Assembly: GCA_011316305.1 (NCBI GenBank)
Contig: SAUG01000080.1
Location: 1 to 64,000 of the forward strand
Reading direction: 5' to 3'
Length of the DNA: 64,000 bases
Source of the DNA: Rusavskia elegans
Lineage: Eukaryota > Ascomycota > Lecanoromycetes > Teloschistales > Teloschistaceae
Shown: positions 23,482-34,230 of the stretch, piece after piece
How positions within the stretch are numbered: position 1 is the stretch's first letter
Layout of the letters: each line of letters starts with the position of its first letter
Made by a program: the position numbers and the translations under genes
Notes under the pieces: generated by a model
Seen by the model: only the letters and a program-made list of their open reading frames with translations
Database searches by the model: none
Told to the model about the DNA's origin: nothing

Positions 23482-24806
23482 TCAGGTAAAGAAAAATGCA
23501 TTTCCCTCGGTATCCCTCCTCATACCCTTGGAGTAGTCTCGGGCAGGATCGAACTCCTCCCACACGCTTGCCGGGAAGATGTGTTTGTTTCGCTCGTACC
23601 ATCTCCGGTCGACAACCTTGGTGAGGTTGGGGTCATCGTTTGCACCCTCCAGGGTCGCATCCGCTGGGGTTGCGATACCGTTGTTTTTCGACTGCTTCGG
23701 ACGTGTAAGAGGATCGTAGGTTGACGGATCGGGCGATACGGAGCGTGAGGTGGACGTTGAGTTCGAGTAGTGCGTAGATAGTGTCGTTGTGGCGGAATAA
23801 TCGAACAAGGGTGCTGAAGAATGACCGAGTGTTTTGTTGACAATGAAGTAATAGAAGTCATAGTGCTGTTTCGTCTCATTTAGCTCTCATCCAAAAACCG
23901 GAGAGTAAGTAAAGGGCAGATTTACATGAGGTATGATGATCTCCCCTCGCACAAGCATCAGATCATCCACGCCCACTCTTGCCCATTCTCGACGGCTACT
24001 GCCCTTTTCGCCTGCATTGCCAACGCCGAGCTCAGCGCCCACCTTTCGGCTTCTGTCGAGGAACAGCCAGATGTAATCGCCCTTCTTGACTTTGCATGCG
24101 CCTCCTGGTATATTGGTCCCGTCGTAGAAGACGAAGGGGATGACGATATCCGTGGCTTTGACGGCTTCTTGCACAGCCAGAAATTCCTTCCGCAGCTGTT
24201 CCCTCGTCTGGGCCTCTCGGAGTAGGGCGGATTTCGTCATGGCTTTGGGAACGAAAGTCACTTTGGCATTGGGCCCTAGGCGCTTTCTGCTGTCTGGAGG
24301 TTCGCTGTTCGCTGGAGAGGAGACTCGGGAGGGCTCGACGATGTCGGGGGTCGAGGATCTGGGTGTTACTGCCGTCGAGGAGACTTCGATACTGTTCTCG
24401 CCATCATCTTCGTCGTCTACGCCGAATGAGAGTTTGCCCTTGGCGGCCGGTTTACGCTTCTTCTTCGCTGGTTGATGAGGTGTGGATGCCCTGTACTTTG
24501 ACAATTAGCTCCATCCGGGTCTCAGTGGTGTATGGCACTGAAAACCTACCCAGCACTCGACGCTGGCGTGGCATTCCCCGAGGCGGCAGTGAAGCGGCCA
24601 AGGCTTCCTTCATGGGCTTCCCGTTCCTTCTGCTCGAGGGCTTCGGCGCGGCGTTTGCGGAAGTCGTTGAGGTGGACGAGACCGACGGTGTGGGATTTGA
24701 GGAGATCCTCAGCCGTGGCGCCTTGAGGGGTGAAACGGGCATTGTGGGCTGAGGAGGGTGTTGGTGCTCGTGAAGGAACGGTGGAAGAGGAGTTGGAGGA
24801 AGCCAT
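23482..24806 (-). CDS. XAP5/FAM50 family nuclear protein
   Basis: Three exons: 24550-24806, 23926-24490 and 23482-23865 (401 residues). Introns are 24491-24549 (59 nt) and 23866-23925 (60 nt). The N-terminus has VGLVHLNDFRKRRAEALEQ. The middle has KKKRKPAAKGKLSFGVDDED, an XAP5 hallmark. The conserved domain follows: KSALLREAQTREQLRKEFL, IVIPFVFYDGTNIPGG, VKKGDYIWLFLDRSRK and GVDDLMLVRGEIIIPHHYDF (rejoined by the second splice), then FYYFIVN. It ends with VVDRRWYERNKHIFPASVWE and YSKGMRRDTEGNAFFF. XAP5 proteins are nuclear and have been linked to spliceosome function and, in plants and fission yeast, to transcription regulation; no fungal-specific role is claimed. A Ser/Thr-rich insert of about 60 residues interrupts the C-terminal part. 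Confidence 0.92.
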
Positions 24807-25386
24807 GTTCACTGATCGTTGGGTAGGTTAGGGTGTAGTGTCGTAGAGACAAGATTACGATATTTCCATTCTTGCCGATATTATAGGGTAATCTACTCTT
24901 TTTTGGAGGACACTTATGCATGCATAATTGGTGTATAAATCAGCCCTGAACTTTGCTGGCCTGCGCTTGCCTACTCCGTCTTTCTTGGGCGGCAATAGCA
25001 ACCTTTGGATTCAAGCTGTATGGAGAGTTCTCGAGTGTCAGGAGTGGCGAGGGAAGTATAAGATGAGCATACTCAAGTACCGGTAGAACCTTCGTTTGCA
25101 ATCTAATATTCTTCGTCTGATAACTGCATCTTGATATCATATATCAGACGCCCCGTATGATTTCATTCCTTTTCGATATGTAATTGTCCCTACAATCAGC
25201 TTGACTTGCTTCCAAGCTTGTCATGTCAAAAACCAGTCGCAACAAGCAATCGTTGCATCGAAGTCCCACATCGAGGTACCGAATGCTATACGCCTCCATT
25301 GCAACTGCCTTTCGCAATGTCGTTCCTCCTTAGTGCATTTAAGCCTCAACTCCCTCAATTCTCATGTTACTCGCTACCCATTCGAG

Positions 25387-26652
25387 ATGGATTTCTCTCT
25401 GAGGTGCAATAACTTGAAGTGCAGGGCTCAGTTGACCGAGCAAGCCGTCGTGACCACTTGCAGGTGAGGCTCTATTCCATGTGCGGTACGGTTGCATCGT
25501 CCTAATCTTCATAGTCACATCTTCTGTTCAGCTTGCTCACACAATCTGGGTCTTGACGCAGCCCCGACGGCTCATCGTACCTGTCCAGCCTGCGAGACCT
25601 CTCTCCCCAATCCTGACGACGCCGTATCAACACAGCTGAACCCAACCGAGGACTACAAGACCAGCGTTCTCAGCGGTCTCAGCCCGAGTACCATTGTTGA
25701 GTGTGCTGGCCGTGGCCTAGCATTCTGGAGCTATCAGTCCACCCAGGAGATGTAAAGGTACCTCTTGGGTCCGAAAGCATGGCTGACGTCGAGCAGTGTA
25801 TACCAGGAGTATCTGGCCAAAAGCTTGACGGACAAGTACAACAAGCTCGGCACTCAGGTCGATAAGATCATTCATGACGCCAATACAGAAATCACCACCC
25901 TGAATCAGAAGTTATCCAGCAAGTCCTGCGTCCTGTCGTCTCTGTACTCTCGACTGACTGGGAGCTCCAACAGGCTTGCAACTCGATCAAGAGAAATTGC
26001 AGGCTGAGAACACCAACCTCGTCCAAGCATTCCGTGAGAAGAGCCGCAAGCACCAGCAGACACAAGAGCTCTACGATCGTCTCAAGCGCAAGGAGATGAC
26101 AGCTGCCACCCAGTCCGCTGCATTCGAGTCGGTAGACGATGTTCTTGGCAGCGTTGGTAGTCGAGCAGGTCATGTCCGCGCGCCACAGCAATCACTCCTA
26201 TCCAAGCAACAAGGACAGCATGAAACATCTCATTATCCGTACGACCCCAGTCAGGGCTTTGGTCATCAGCGTGACGGTAGCAATGGTAGTGGCGGTAGTG
26301 GTGGGATGATGCCTCCGCCACCTCTTCGCCGGCCCGGAGCATTCGGGAATCATCTGTTTGGTATACGAGCATCGGCAGTGACGATGCACGTGGCAAGGCT
26401 AATTCAATTCCAGGAAACAGCAATCTCACACCCTCGCAGCATCGTACCCAGCTAGGATCAAGAGTCCAAAACCATCTTTCGCAGCATGCCGGTCAGCATG
26501 CCCCCAATGCGGCTCCTGGCCCACCATATGTTCCAAGCTCTTCGCAGCGACTCCCTCTTGGTGGCCCGGGCAGTGTCAACAGAAATAACTTTGGAGGGTA
26601 CGGTATGAGTGCGGGCCTCAAGGTCGGCAGACAGCATGGAAGGGCTGTGTAA
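25387..26652 (+). CDS. HEI10/CCNB1IP1-like RING protein (meiotic crossover type)
   Basis: Five exons: 25387-25463, 25515-25751, 25797-25918, 25974-26360 and 26414-26652 (353 residues). Introns are 51, 45, 55 and 53 nt. The third (25919-25973) is a GC-AG intron with donor GCAAGT; the frame only closes with it removed. The N-terminus is a C3HC4 RING (CNNLKC...CSHIFCSAC...CPAC) completed by the first splice. Then comes YKTSVLSGLSPSTIVECAGR and FWSYQSTQEIVYQEYLAKSL, followed by a coiled coil (LNQKLSSLQLDQEKLQAENT). The C-terminal third is Gln/Gly/Pro-rich. HEI10/CCNB1IP1 proteins are SUMO/ubiquitin E3-type ligases that mark crossover sites in meiosis; this role is inferred from the family. Confidence 0.87.
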
Positions 26653-28330
26653 AGTGTCTTGGAATCAGATCTGCAGCGAGGTTGGGGTCAACCCCGTGTG
26701 CTGTCGCATGGTCCTATTGCGTACCGCCAGTCGCGGTCTTCTCAGCGGTTCAATGTGCTCATGGTGTCGAGCATAGCCTTGTACAGCTTCACAAATGTTT
26801 GGGAACAGTGCCCGTATCCAGCCGCCACTGCAGCGAACCGGATAAACATGAAGCATTTCAAACAGTGTGTGACGGGTGAGTCTTCTACTCGTGGGGGAAG
26901 TCTGCTCGCGATGGCTTGGTTGCGTTTTGTTCTCCTTTGCGCCTACAAGATCATTGCACCATCAAGGCAGTTCCTTGAAGCACTCTCCTTGACGAAACAT
27001 GTAATAGCGTTCACGTCTTGTCCACGTGGGTCATGTGTTTTGAAGGGAGTATGATGGTTGAAGCGGCAGATCTACCCGTACGGGGAAGAAATCAAAGGCG
27101 GCCCCCTGAAACGTTGTTTCGAACAGCCAACACTTTGCGACGACTTCGCCACAATCAATGGCCTTGCCGAACAATGGGTCTCAACAGCATCGCGAAACGT
27201 GTCAGAGAGGGTTGCATGTTGGAAATAGCATTCTCATCCATCCGACGTAACGAGATCCGACGTCCGAGATTCGATATAAAGTACTGCTGTTTTCCATCTC
27301 AACAAAGATATCATCATCAACACGATTATGCAGCCTAGGTGACATTTCTTACTTCAATCTCTTGCCTTCAATCTCTTACTTGCAATCCTCTTCAGTCCCG
27401 GTGACTTGTTTTCATAACGACCTTTTGCCTCCGACTTCTGTTCAGTCCAGCATCCATTTACTCCAATCAACGACTAGAGGCGCCATCAAATATGACGGGT
27501 TCATTGCAGCCATCCAGCACCTACACCTCCCTCGAGCTCGACTTTGACATCCCAGCGCCAACTACCTCACGCTTCAAGATGATTCGTCGCGCATCGATTC
27601 GCCCTTGGCAACTCGTCTCGATGCTGGCACCATCGGGCTCGCCGCCCACCGAGCGGTCGAGGTCCAACTCTGGCCCGAACCCGAGGGAAACAACTTGAAC
27701 ATGCGGAAATTAATGACTGCCGGTTTTCTGTTGATTAGATGAGATGAATTTCTACACATTCGCTGCAAAGCACGGGTCCGATTGTTTTTCGGAAGGAATA
27801 AGCTGCGGGGGGTTGTTTTGGGGTCCACATCAACAGTCGTTGTTATATAGTTACAGCAGCCATCGCCCACATACCTACTGTACAGTACTCTAGTTTGGGT
27901 TGGCTTGATGACGGAATGATATGTACAAATTATGAAATTTCGCTTCGCTCCTTCAAACACGTCCCTGTGATTCATGTAGCCTTTGCCTTTTCCAGCGTCA
28001 CTACTCTACTCCCAATGAGAACATGCGCTACAATTGCAACGGCAGCTGCGTAGCAAGATAGACACAATCGTCATATCAATATCCAACATCCAGGTACCGA
28101 TTGTTGTAAGCCTCCCATTGCGAATGATTGTTTACACAACGAGCGATCCTGTGGAATCCCGGAATCCTTTTGTAGTCAATGTTCTACGTCATTTGGGAGT
28201 AAAAGGATTTAAGATATGGCCACGGTGTTCACTCACAACTTGTTTCAGACCGAGGACGAAAAGACACTACTGTCGCCGTATGGCATCATTGATAGGTAGA
28301 TAGAACAAATGGTTCGAATTTGTTCCCAAC
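26653..28330. other. gene-poor interval
   Basis: Between the HEI10-like gene and the HIS1 remnant region. It contains a TATA-like element (TATAAA, 27275-27280) followed by a C/T-rich leader and the short frame listed at 27492. Otherwise only short frames without recognisable domains are seen. Confidence 0.4.
27492..27698 (+). CDS. short open frame behind a TATA element, unrecognised
   Basis: A 68-codon ATG frame about 210 bases downstream of a TATA-like element at 27275-27280. The region between is pyrimidine-rich, as in fungal 5' leaders. The product starts MTGSLQPSSTYTSLELDFDI and becomes Arg/Ser/Pro-rich. A second frame over the later part (LATRLDAGTIGLAAHRAVEV) looks at least as protein-like, so the real product, if any, may involve splicing. 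No family is recognised. Confidence 0.22.
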   Translation: MTGSLQPSSTYTSLELDFDIPAPTTSRFKMIRRASIRPWQLVSMLAPSGSPPTERSRSNSGPNPRETT

Positions 28331-28726
28331 CTAGCTGGCTACGTCATCTCCACGTTGTTCGTTCGTTGCCTGTGTGTCAGTCTCAATGACGTCAATCCAA
28401 CGAATGCGTTCTTCGCGCCAAGACAGACAGTTTATCAGTGCGACTCCAAACTTGCCTCCAGATGCTGCCTTCAGCCTGCTCGCAACATCTGAGGCGACGG
28501 GGGCATTGCGACTAGAGGACGTACGCTCAGGCTTTGGTCTGAGTGCAGCAAACACACCGCCTAAGATCGCCGCCTTATGGAGTCGTCTGGATGTGAACCA
28601 ATCATTGTCGAAGACCGTGGACACCTCGGAGAAGGCACGCTGGATTCTTTGGGCTCTTGCAGGATCGCTTGATCGAACAACATAATCAAAGCCTTCATCC
28701 AGGATAAGCGTGGATTGAATCTGCAT
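28331..28726 (-). CDS. unrecognised open frame next to the HIS1 remnant
   Basis: 131 codons from an ATG at 28724-28726. Composition is protein-like (GFDYVVRSSDPARAQRIQRA, WFTSRRLHKAAILGGVFAAL, GGKFGVALINCLSWREERIR). However, the opposite strand also holds a 103-codon frame over the same bases, so coding sense is uncertain. No domain is recognised. It begins 52 bases downstream of the HIS1 remnant stop on the same strand and may belong to the same decayed locus. Confidence 0.25.
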   Translation of the reverse strand: MQIQSTLILDEGFDYVVRSSDPARAQRIQRAFSEVSTVFDNDWFTSRRLHKAAILGGVFAALRPKPERTSSSRNAPVASDVASRLKAASGGKFGVALINCLSWREERIRWIDVIETDTQATNEQRGDDVAS

Positions 28727-28777
28727 GCTCCAACGCAAAGTCCGCGTATGAATATCAAGTTGCTCACTTGAGGCCCC

Positions 28778-29135
28778 TCAACTACGAGTGTTGCTATTAA
28801 TGCTGAGCACCAGTATATCGGTGGCACCCACTTTAGTCAACTGATCCATAATCGTCGCTATTCTCCTCTTCTCCACCATGACGCTCACAGCAGTCCAGCC
28901 CTCCTCATCAAGAGGTATTACTGTGGGAGCGCGTTTCCCTGGAGCAATCCGAGTTGCCGCAGCTAGGCTGTGTCGCTCAACGTTGTAGCTGCATAAGACG
29001 AACATCTGTGCTGTTATGGCACATCGGATACGTGCTGCGATCAGATCAGCCAGATCTGCGTCACCAGGAGAACGTGACTTGATCAGAATAGCACTCGACT
29101 CCACAACAGTATCAATCGCCTTCAAGACCGTCGCT
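28778..29135 (-). pseudogene. HIS1 (ATP phosphoribosyltransferase) C-terminal remnant
   Basis: About 118 codons match the C-terminal part of fungal HIS1/HisG: the end of the catalytic domain (LKAIDTVVESSAILIKSRSP), ADLIAARIRCAITAQMFVLC, the regulatory-domain segment ITAQMFVLCSYNVERHSLAAATRI, then PGKRAPTVIPLDEEGWTAVS, VMVEKRRIATIMDQLTKVGA and TDILVLSI. The frame is open to a natural-looking stop. It starts just after a CAG that could be a 3' splice site. The N-terminal two thirds, with the phosphoribosyl-pyrophosphate site, are absent: the 745 bases up to the next gene (opposite strand) contain nothing like them, and no ATG precedes the conserved part. HIS1 catalyses the first step of histidine synthesis; this fragment cannot do so alone. 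A complete HIS1 is presumably elsewhere. Confidence 0.7.
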
Positions 29136-29881
29136 CTGTCGCGAAGAGGGAGAGGGTTCAAGTCTCAGATGCGCAGTGGCCGCCAAGGATTGGGCGCACT
29201 AAGTCCGTTTGGGATATATCACATGATCAGCGCCATCATAACGAATCCTGAGAAATCTGCATGGATATGCTGCAGGTTCACTTGTGTCAAAGAATGAAAT
29301 CGACCAAATCTCAGAGTGCATCCTACTACATCTAGCAGGCGAACCGATGGCATTGTCTCCGTGATAGCCTCACCTACCTTGATACTCCCCCTGGTCTTAT
29401 GACCACCAGCTTTCTCACACGCCATCAAAGTCGAGCTCACCTAAGCTATTGCGGCCACTTAACAGGACATGAATGGATGATGACTTGAGATTCGGACATG
29501 TGGGATACCCAAGATGAAAAGTCTGACTTCTAAGAGCTCTAGAATTCTTGCAAGATCGACAATCGGACACGAGCGAACAGATCGAGCAGCTCTAAAAATA
29601 GACTCAAGGCTTCGTGTTCCACTCTCCCTCGTCTCCCAGGCAGCTTTTGTTCGTTCAGGATGCCTCGATGGATGCGCGCCGAGCCGACGAAGGTGGAAGA
29701 TGGTGATGAGGGATGACGTTGATTTCTCGTTCCTGTGGTTTTGCTTTGACTAGAGCTTTCCCTTATGCTCCTTTCGTCTGCCTTTCCTTTAAGACGCTTG
29801 AATGTATCAAGCACTCCTGCATGGAAGAAGCCTTCCATTTGCATGTAGCGTTCTTTACACTGCCTACGACTAGTTGTCACA

Positions 29882-30856
29882 ATGGCAGACAAGATGAACA
29901 AACTATGGATATTCTGTCTTCCCATCGCAATCATCTGGCTAATCGGCATCGAAATCATCGAACATACCAATCCCATCATCACCTCTTTCCACAACATTCA
30001 CAAATCCAATCAAACTCGCTTTCGACAACATCACAAAGCTGCGAAGAGAGCAAAAGAGAGAATGGACAAAGCTCCCCAACCACTCCCAGCATCCCGTCCG
30101 CGTTCCCTTTCAACCCTTCACCAAACTCCCCAACCAGCATCTAGATTCCTGACACGCCTCCCCCTCGAGATCCGACAAGAAATATACACCTACGTCCTCG
30201 GCGGCAATCTCATCCACATCCTCCGAAAAGGCAAACATCTCGCCCACATCCGCTGCAAACGCGACTACGAATCAGATTTCCAACGCTCTTGCCGCCCTCA
30301 TGCTGCCAATACCTGCCACAGCGAAATCCCAACTATTGCTTCCACGACAAACGGTAATGTGGCGCTGCTGACGACTTGCAGGCAGCTGTACGCTGAGGCG
30401 GTGGATATCTTGTACGCGACCAATACCTTCGATTTCGACCACCAGGATCTGTTCCTCCTTTTTGCGAGGGCGGTGCTGCCGGAGCGGCTGGAGGTGCTGA
30501 GACGGTTGCATTTTTACTGCAGGGAAATGGATTTCGGGTTGCCGTTTTTCAAAGTCGGTGGGCCTAGTGGGTGGGAGTTGATGTGGTATGTTATTGGAAA
30601 TGGAATGCCTGGACTGAAGCACCTACGGATTAGGATCATCGGGGAGCAAGGCTTGTCTTATCCGTGCGGAGATGATCGCTGGTGGGTGGAGGCCATGTGT
30701 CGGGTTCGGGGGCTCAGGAGCTTTGATCTGGAGTTTCGGGCGCCGTCGAATTGTTGGGTTGGGGGTGGAGAGGGGGTGTTTGAGAGGGAGAGGTTGTTGG
30801 AAGGGTTAATTAGGGGTGCTGTTTGTTCTGAGGGGTCACGCGTGCAATCATCTTGA
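29882..30856 (+). CDS. DUF7730-type protein with N-terminal membrane segment
   Basis: Single exon, 324 residues. Residues about 8-26 (LWIFCLPIAIIWLIGIEII) are a likely membrane anchor or signal anchor. A basic linker follows, then the family core: RFLTRLPLEIRQEIYTYVLG, GGNLIHILRKGKHLAHIRC, a Cys/His-containing loop, and LLTTCRQLYAEAVDILYATN with FDFDHQDLFLLFARAVLPER. These match the F-box-like DUF7730 domain that is abundant in Pezizomycotina and of unknown function. Most such proteins lack the membrane segment seen here. The C-terminus is Gly-rich and looks untruncated. The gene faces away from the HIS1 remnant, which ends the gene-poor stretch to its left. Confidence 0.78.
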   Translation: MADKMNKLWIFCLPIAIIWLIGIEIIEHTNPIITSFHNIHKSNQTRFRQHHKAAKRAKERMDKAPQPLPASRPRSLSTLHQTPQPASRFLTRLPLEIRQEIYTYVLGGNLIHILRKGKHLAHIRCKRDYESDFQRSCRPHAANTCHSEIPTIASTTNGNVALLTTCRQLYAEAVDILYATNTFDFDHQDLFLLFARAVLPERLEVLRRLHFYCREMDFGLPFFKVGGPSGWELMWYVIGNGMPGLKHLRIRIIGEQGLSYPCGDDRWWVEAMCRVRGLRSFDLEFRAPSNCWVGGGEGVFERERLLEGLIRGAVCSEGSRVQSS

Positions 30857-31248
30857 GTTGTAGTGATCTAGCGCTCCTTAATGACGGAAGGAAGGGTTCT
30901 TTAAATGACGATTAATGAGTGGTGTGAAGAGTTTTCGTAGGAAATAGGGGCTTGTGGGAATCGAGATCTGATATATGGGAGATGCATCCCACCTTTTTCA
31001 GCATCATGTGTTTCCAATCAAGCGGATGTTGCTCATAAGAGAGTTTATTTGGAAAACAATGTAAGACAACGCAACATACCGAATGAACTGCGCCGGAGTG
31101 ATATATCAAAGAAAGAATCACCACTCGACTAATCGTACAACCCAACACCAAGCAAACCGAACGCCTGCAAACCCAATTCGCCAAAACCCTCCTCCAAAGA
31201 CCATACAGTCGAACCCCCTTCAAAATCCACCACGCATCATATCCCTAC

Positions 31249-32787
31249 CTACCCAGTATACTTCAACGCAAAAACCCCCCTCTCAATACTATTCAACAGG
31301 ATATACCCACTCTTAAAATACGGATACACGCTCCAACTGCCCGAAAACTCCACCACCCCACCCTCGGCATCATCCTCCGGATGCACATCGAAAAACCCCA
31401 CCTGCTTGAACCCTTTACCCGTGGGATCGGCCTCCACGCTCCGCACATCCACGATCCGTAATCCGCTGTTGTAGTTGCTTTGGTAGGAGAGTCCGTCCTT
31501 GGTGTATTGGTTGTGGTCGATGGATTTGACGGGTGATTGGTAGTAGCCTGTGTTGAGCGGGGAGGCGAGGGTCGTGATGTTGAAGATGTAGGTTGTTGTG
31601 CGGCCGTTTGCGGCGACGCCGGTGCCGTCTTGTTCGTCGAGTTCGTCGTCGAGGAGGAGGAAGCTCATGTCCGAGGTTGAGGTCAGCCAGCCTTGGTGCG
31701 TGTATGCGGAGCCGACGTAGGGGGTGCGGGAGATTTGGCGGGGTGATTGCTTGTTGGTTACGTCGACGATGGTGAGCTGGATTGGTGAGAGAGGTATTTA
31801 TTAGCTGGCTGGTGACGCTTTTACGTGGGGGATCTTTTGCTTCTGGCAACGACCGAGGGAGGGAATGCTCACTGTGTCCTCGTTGTAATTGAAACAGATC
31901 TCTTTGCCAAGATACTGGGTGTCAGGGCCGTTGTAGACGACACATTGCGCATCGTGCACGTAGCCGTCCTGGCTGACACAGCCGGGCGATGTTGGGTTGG
32001 CGGGATTGGATACGTCGAGCATGAAGAGTCCGCCTTTGCAGCTGGAGCTGCGAGATGTTCCGACGGCATAGACCATGTTCTTCTCATCGTGCGCAACGAT
32101 GTTGTGAGAGGATCCGAAACCACGGTACCAAGCGGTCAGATCATTATTGATGTTGAACGTCCTGGGGGACCCTTTGACGGACAAGAGCTGTGGCAGCCGG
32201 TCAGTCAAGAACATATACCAGAATGGGTACGGTCTGAAATCTCACTTTGCGCATGTCAAAAACCTGGAGTCCGTGATCGGGCGCCTCGGATCCAATATAC
32301 ACGTACCCATTCACCACCTTCATATCACGCCACGGTGATGAGACTGTCTGCGTCGGAAGACGGCCAACATACTTCAAAGCGCCCGTCTTGTCAATCTCGA
32401 CGAAGGCGGTGCCATCAGTCTGGCCAACGGCGCCGAACTCCCGACCATCGGGTGAGGTCCATCCTGCGGAATGTTAAAAGCCATTCTATACCGGGTTGGA
32501 TCTTGCTTACCCCAAACATCGTTGCCTTCCTTGGTGGAAGATCCGAGCTGTGAGTGACTCAAGAAAGAAAGCATGTCGACCTTGTCACAAGAGTATGGCC
32601 CGGATTTCCCATTGACACATGGAACAGGGGTAGCAGCTCCCAGGCGCGCATTATCGTATCGATTGAAGACACCCTGAGCCCTCATGCTGTTCCAGTGATC
32701 GGTCTTGAGCCTCATGAGACGGTCCATCTCGACTTGAGCGTGAACAGAAGCGGCCAAGGCGACGGTGAGAAGGGTGGGAAGTTTCAT
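31249..32787 (-). CDS. secreted LVIVD-repeat protein
   Basis: Four exons: 32511-32787, 32246-32463, 31873-32187 and 31249-31776 (445 residues). Introns are 47, 58 and 96 nt (32464-32510, 32188-32245, 31777-31872). A signal peptide is clear: MKLPTLLTVALAASVHAQ. The mature part forms repeated beta-propeller-like blades of the LVIVD type: YVGRLPTQTVSSPWRDMKVV, YIGSEAPDHGLQVFDMRKLL, GGLFMLDVSNPANPTSPGCV, LTIVDVTNKQSPRQISR and SGLRIVDVRSVEADPTGKGF. HD/DAQ-type residues (VHDAQCVVYNGPDTQYLGKE) are conserved in this family of extracellular proteins. Many are annotated only as regulatory P domain-containing; enzymatic function is not established. It ends LKYTG close to the blade end, so it looks complete. 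Confidence 0.85.
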
Positions 32788-33829
32788 GGTGGATGTGGTT
32801 CGGAAAAATGGGTATACAGAGCAGGAATATTGTGAAATTTGACTAAAAATACAAAAGAGAGGGCGAGAATATGAATATATAGAGACATGTTTCTTGACAT
32901 GACGTTTGGAATGTGCCTCGGTCGTCCGGTTGCGACCAAGCTCGACATGCAGGCCCTTGGGCGCCAAGTGACGATCTTCAAGGTTTGTACATGAGCTCCC
33001 TGATCTGGTGATCGGGTTCCGACTCTGGGTACAGGTGACGGCGATGCGGGTTGATGTTGTGACGATGCATATTCAATAGGGGACGATGCCAAGGAGAGTT
33101 GCCAAGAGAATCTCTCCGCCGCCTTCTCTTTCGGATCGAGTCCGTCCGACGTACATAGCTTATCTATCGGGGCACTCCTCAGCCGGCCCAGTAGATATCT
33201 AGCCGGAAAACGGAAGGCTGCTGGTCGCATGAGCACCCCGCACGGCTGTGTATTGATGCAGGTTCCTCGGGGTACATGGTGAGCCTCGACTACCTCGGGT
33301 GCACCGAGCCTCCTCACCCGTACGTCGTACCGTGTGCCACGGCCCCAGTATCTGTACAACGAAGTCATACTGCAGTCTTTGCGGGCCGTTCTGGTCGAAA
33401 TGTAGCAGATGCTAACCTTAGGCGTGGCAGCATCCCACCGGGTGTTCGACGGGTGCCCCCGCAAAGCCCGGAGTCACATCTCAGCAAATAATCATCCCTC
33501 AACAAATTTCTCAAGCACGGAAAACCTCTTGGTCTTTTGAAATAACTCATCAGAAACAGGAACAAGGCAGATAATATTGATGTAGCACAACAATGCAACG
33601 TTCGAAGAGAATTACTCCATTATAGCTTGATGGTGGACGGGAAGAGAAGTCTTGTCCGGAAGGCTTTCAGATCTTCACAGGAACGTTCACACGACGATTG
33701 ACGCGGCCAACTCGTCTGCTATTCTTGTAGAGTCGACCACAGAGCCTGAAGGTATTTCGGGACGTCGATCTCCTCACGGAGGAACCTCATCGAAATCCAA
33801 AGCTGCCAAAACAGTAAGATGCTCTATCC

Positions 33830-33900
33830 CATGCATTGGTGGGGTCTCCGATTTGGCTGGCAGTCGAGGTATTGGATGCCCACCCCACCAGTCGAAGGGA
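33830..33900 (+). repeat. dispersed repeat copy B
   Basis: Aligns along its length with copy A (603-674, reverse strand) and with copy C, about 260 bases to its right. The core tttggctggcagtcgagg is shared almost exactly with copy A. Many differences among the copies are C/T or G/A changes, which fits decay by deamination or repeat-induced point mutation, although the sample is too small to prove it. Confidence 0.55.
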
Positions 33901-34161
33901 TACAAACTTCGCATACTAGCATACACGTCACGAAGATGAGTATGGAATGCTGACAGAGATGGAGAACATACAACCTTGTCGTTTGTCATGATGAAGTAGC
34001 CGAGGAAAGAGTATGCACTTATGGTATGGACTTGGAATCCCAAGACGTTCCACGCTTCCACTCTGAAGCAAATCACTCCATGGTCTACTCCTTCCGCTGC
34101 TGGGGTCGCCGTCTCAGGGCTCTCGGTGAGCAGAAAAACCCGGACACTAAGCCTGTAGTCT

Positions 34162-34230
34162 TATACATTGGCAGGGCATCCGATTTAGCCGGCAGTCGAG
34201 GTATTGAGTGCTTAACCCGCCAAGTCGAAG
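34162..34230 (+). repeat. dispersed repeat copy C
   Basis: Third copy, in the same orientation as copy B. The shared segment runs from atacattgg through ggcagtcgaggtattgagtg to caagtcgaag. Relative to copy B it carries transitions (ttggctgg to ttagccgg) and an indel that shifts the reading frame. Confidence 0.55.

Noticed and set aside
29140..29175. GGTTCAAGTCTC resembling a tRNA B box
   Set aside because: The flanking T-stem does not pair and no A box, anticodon arm or acceptor stem could be found; it is coincidental.
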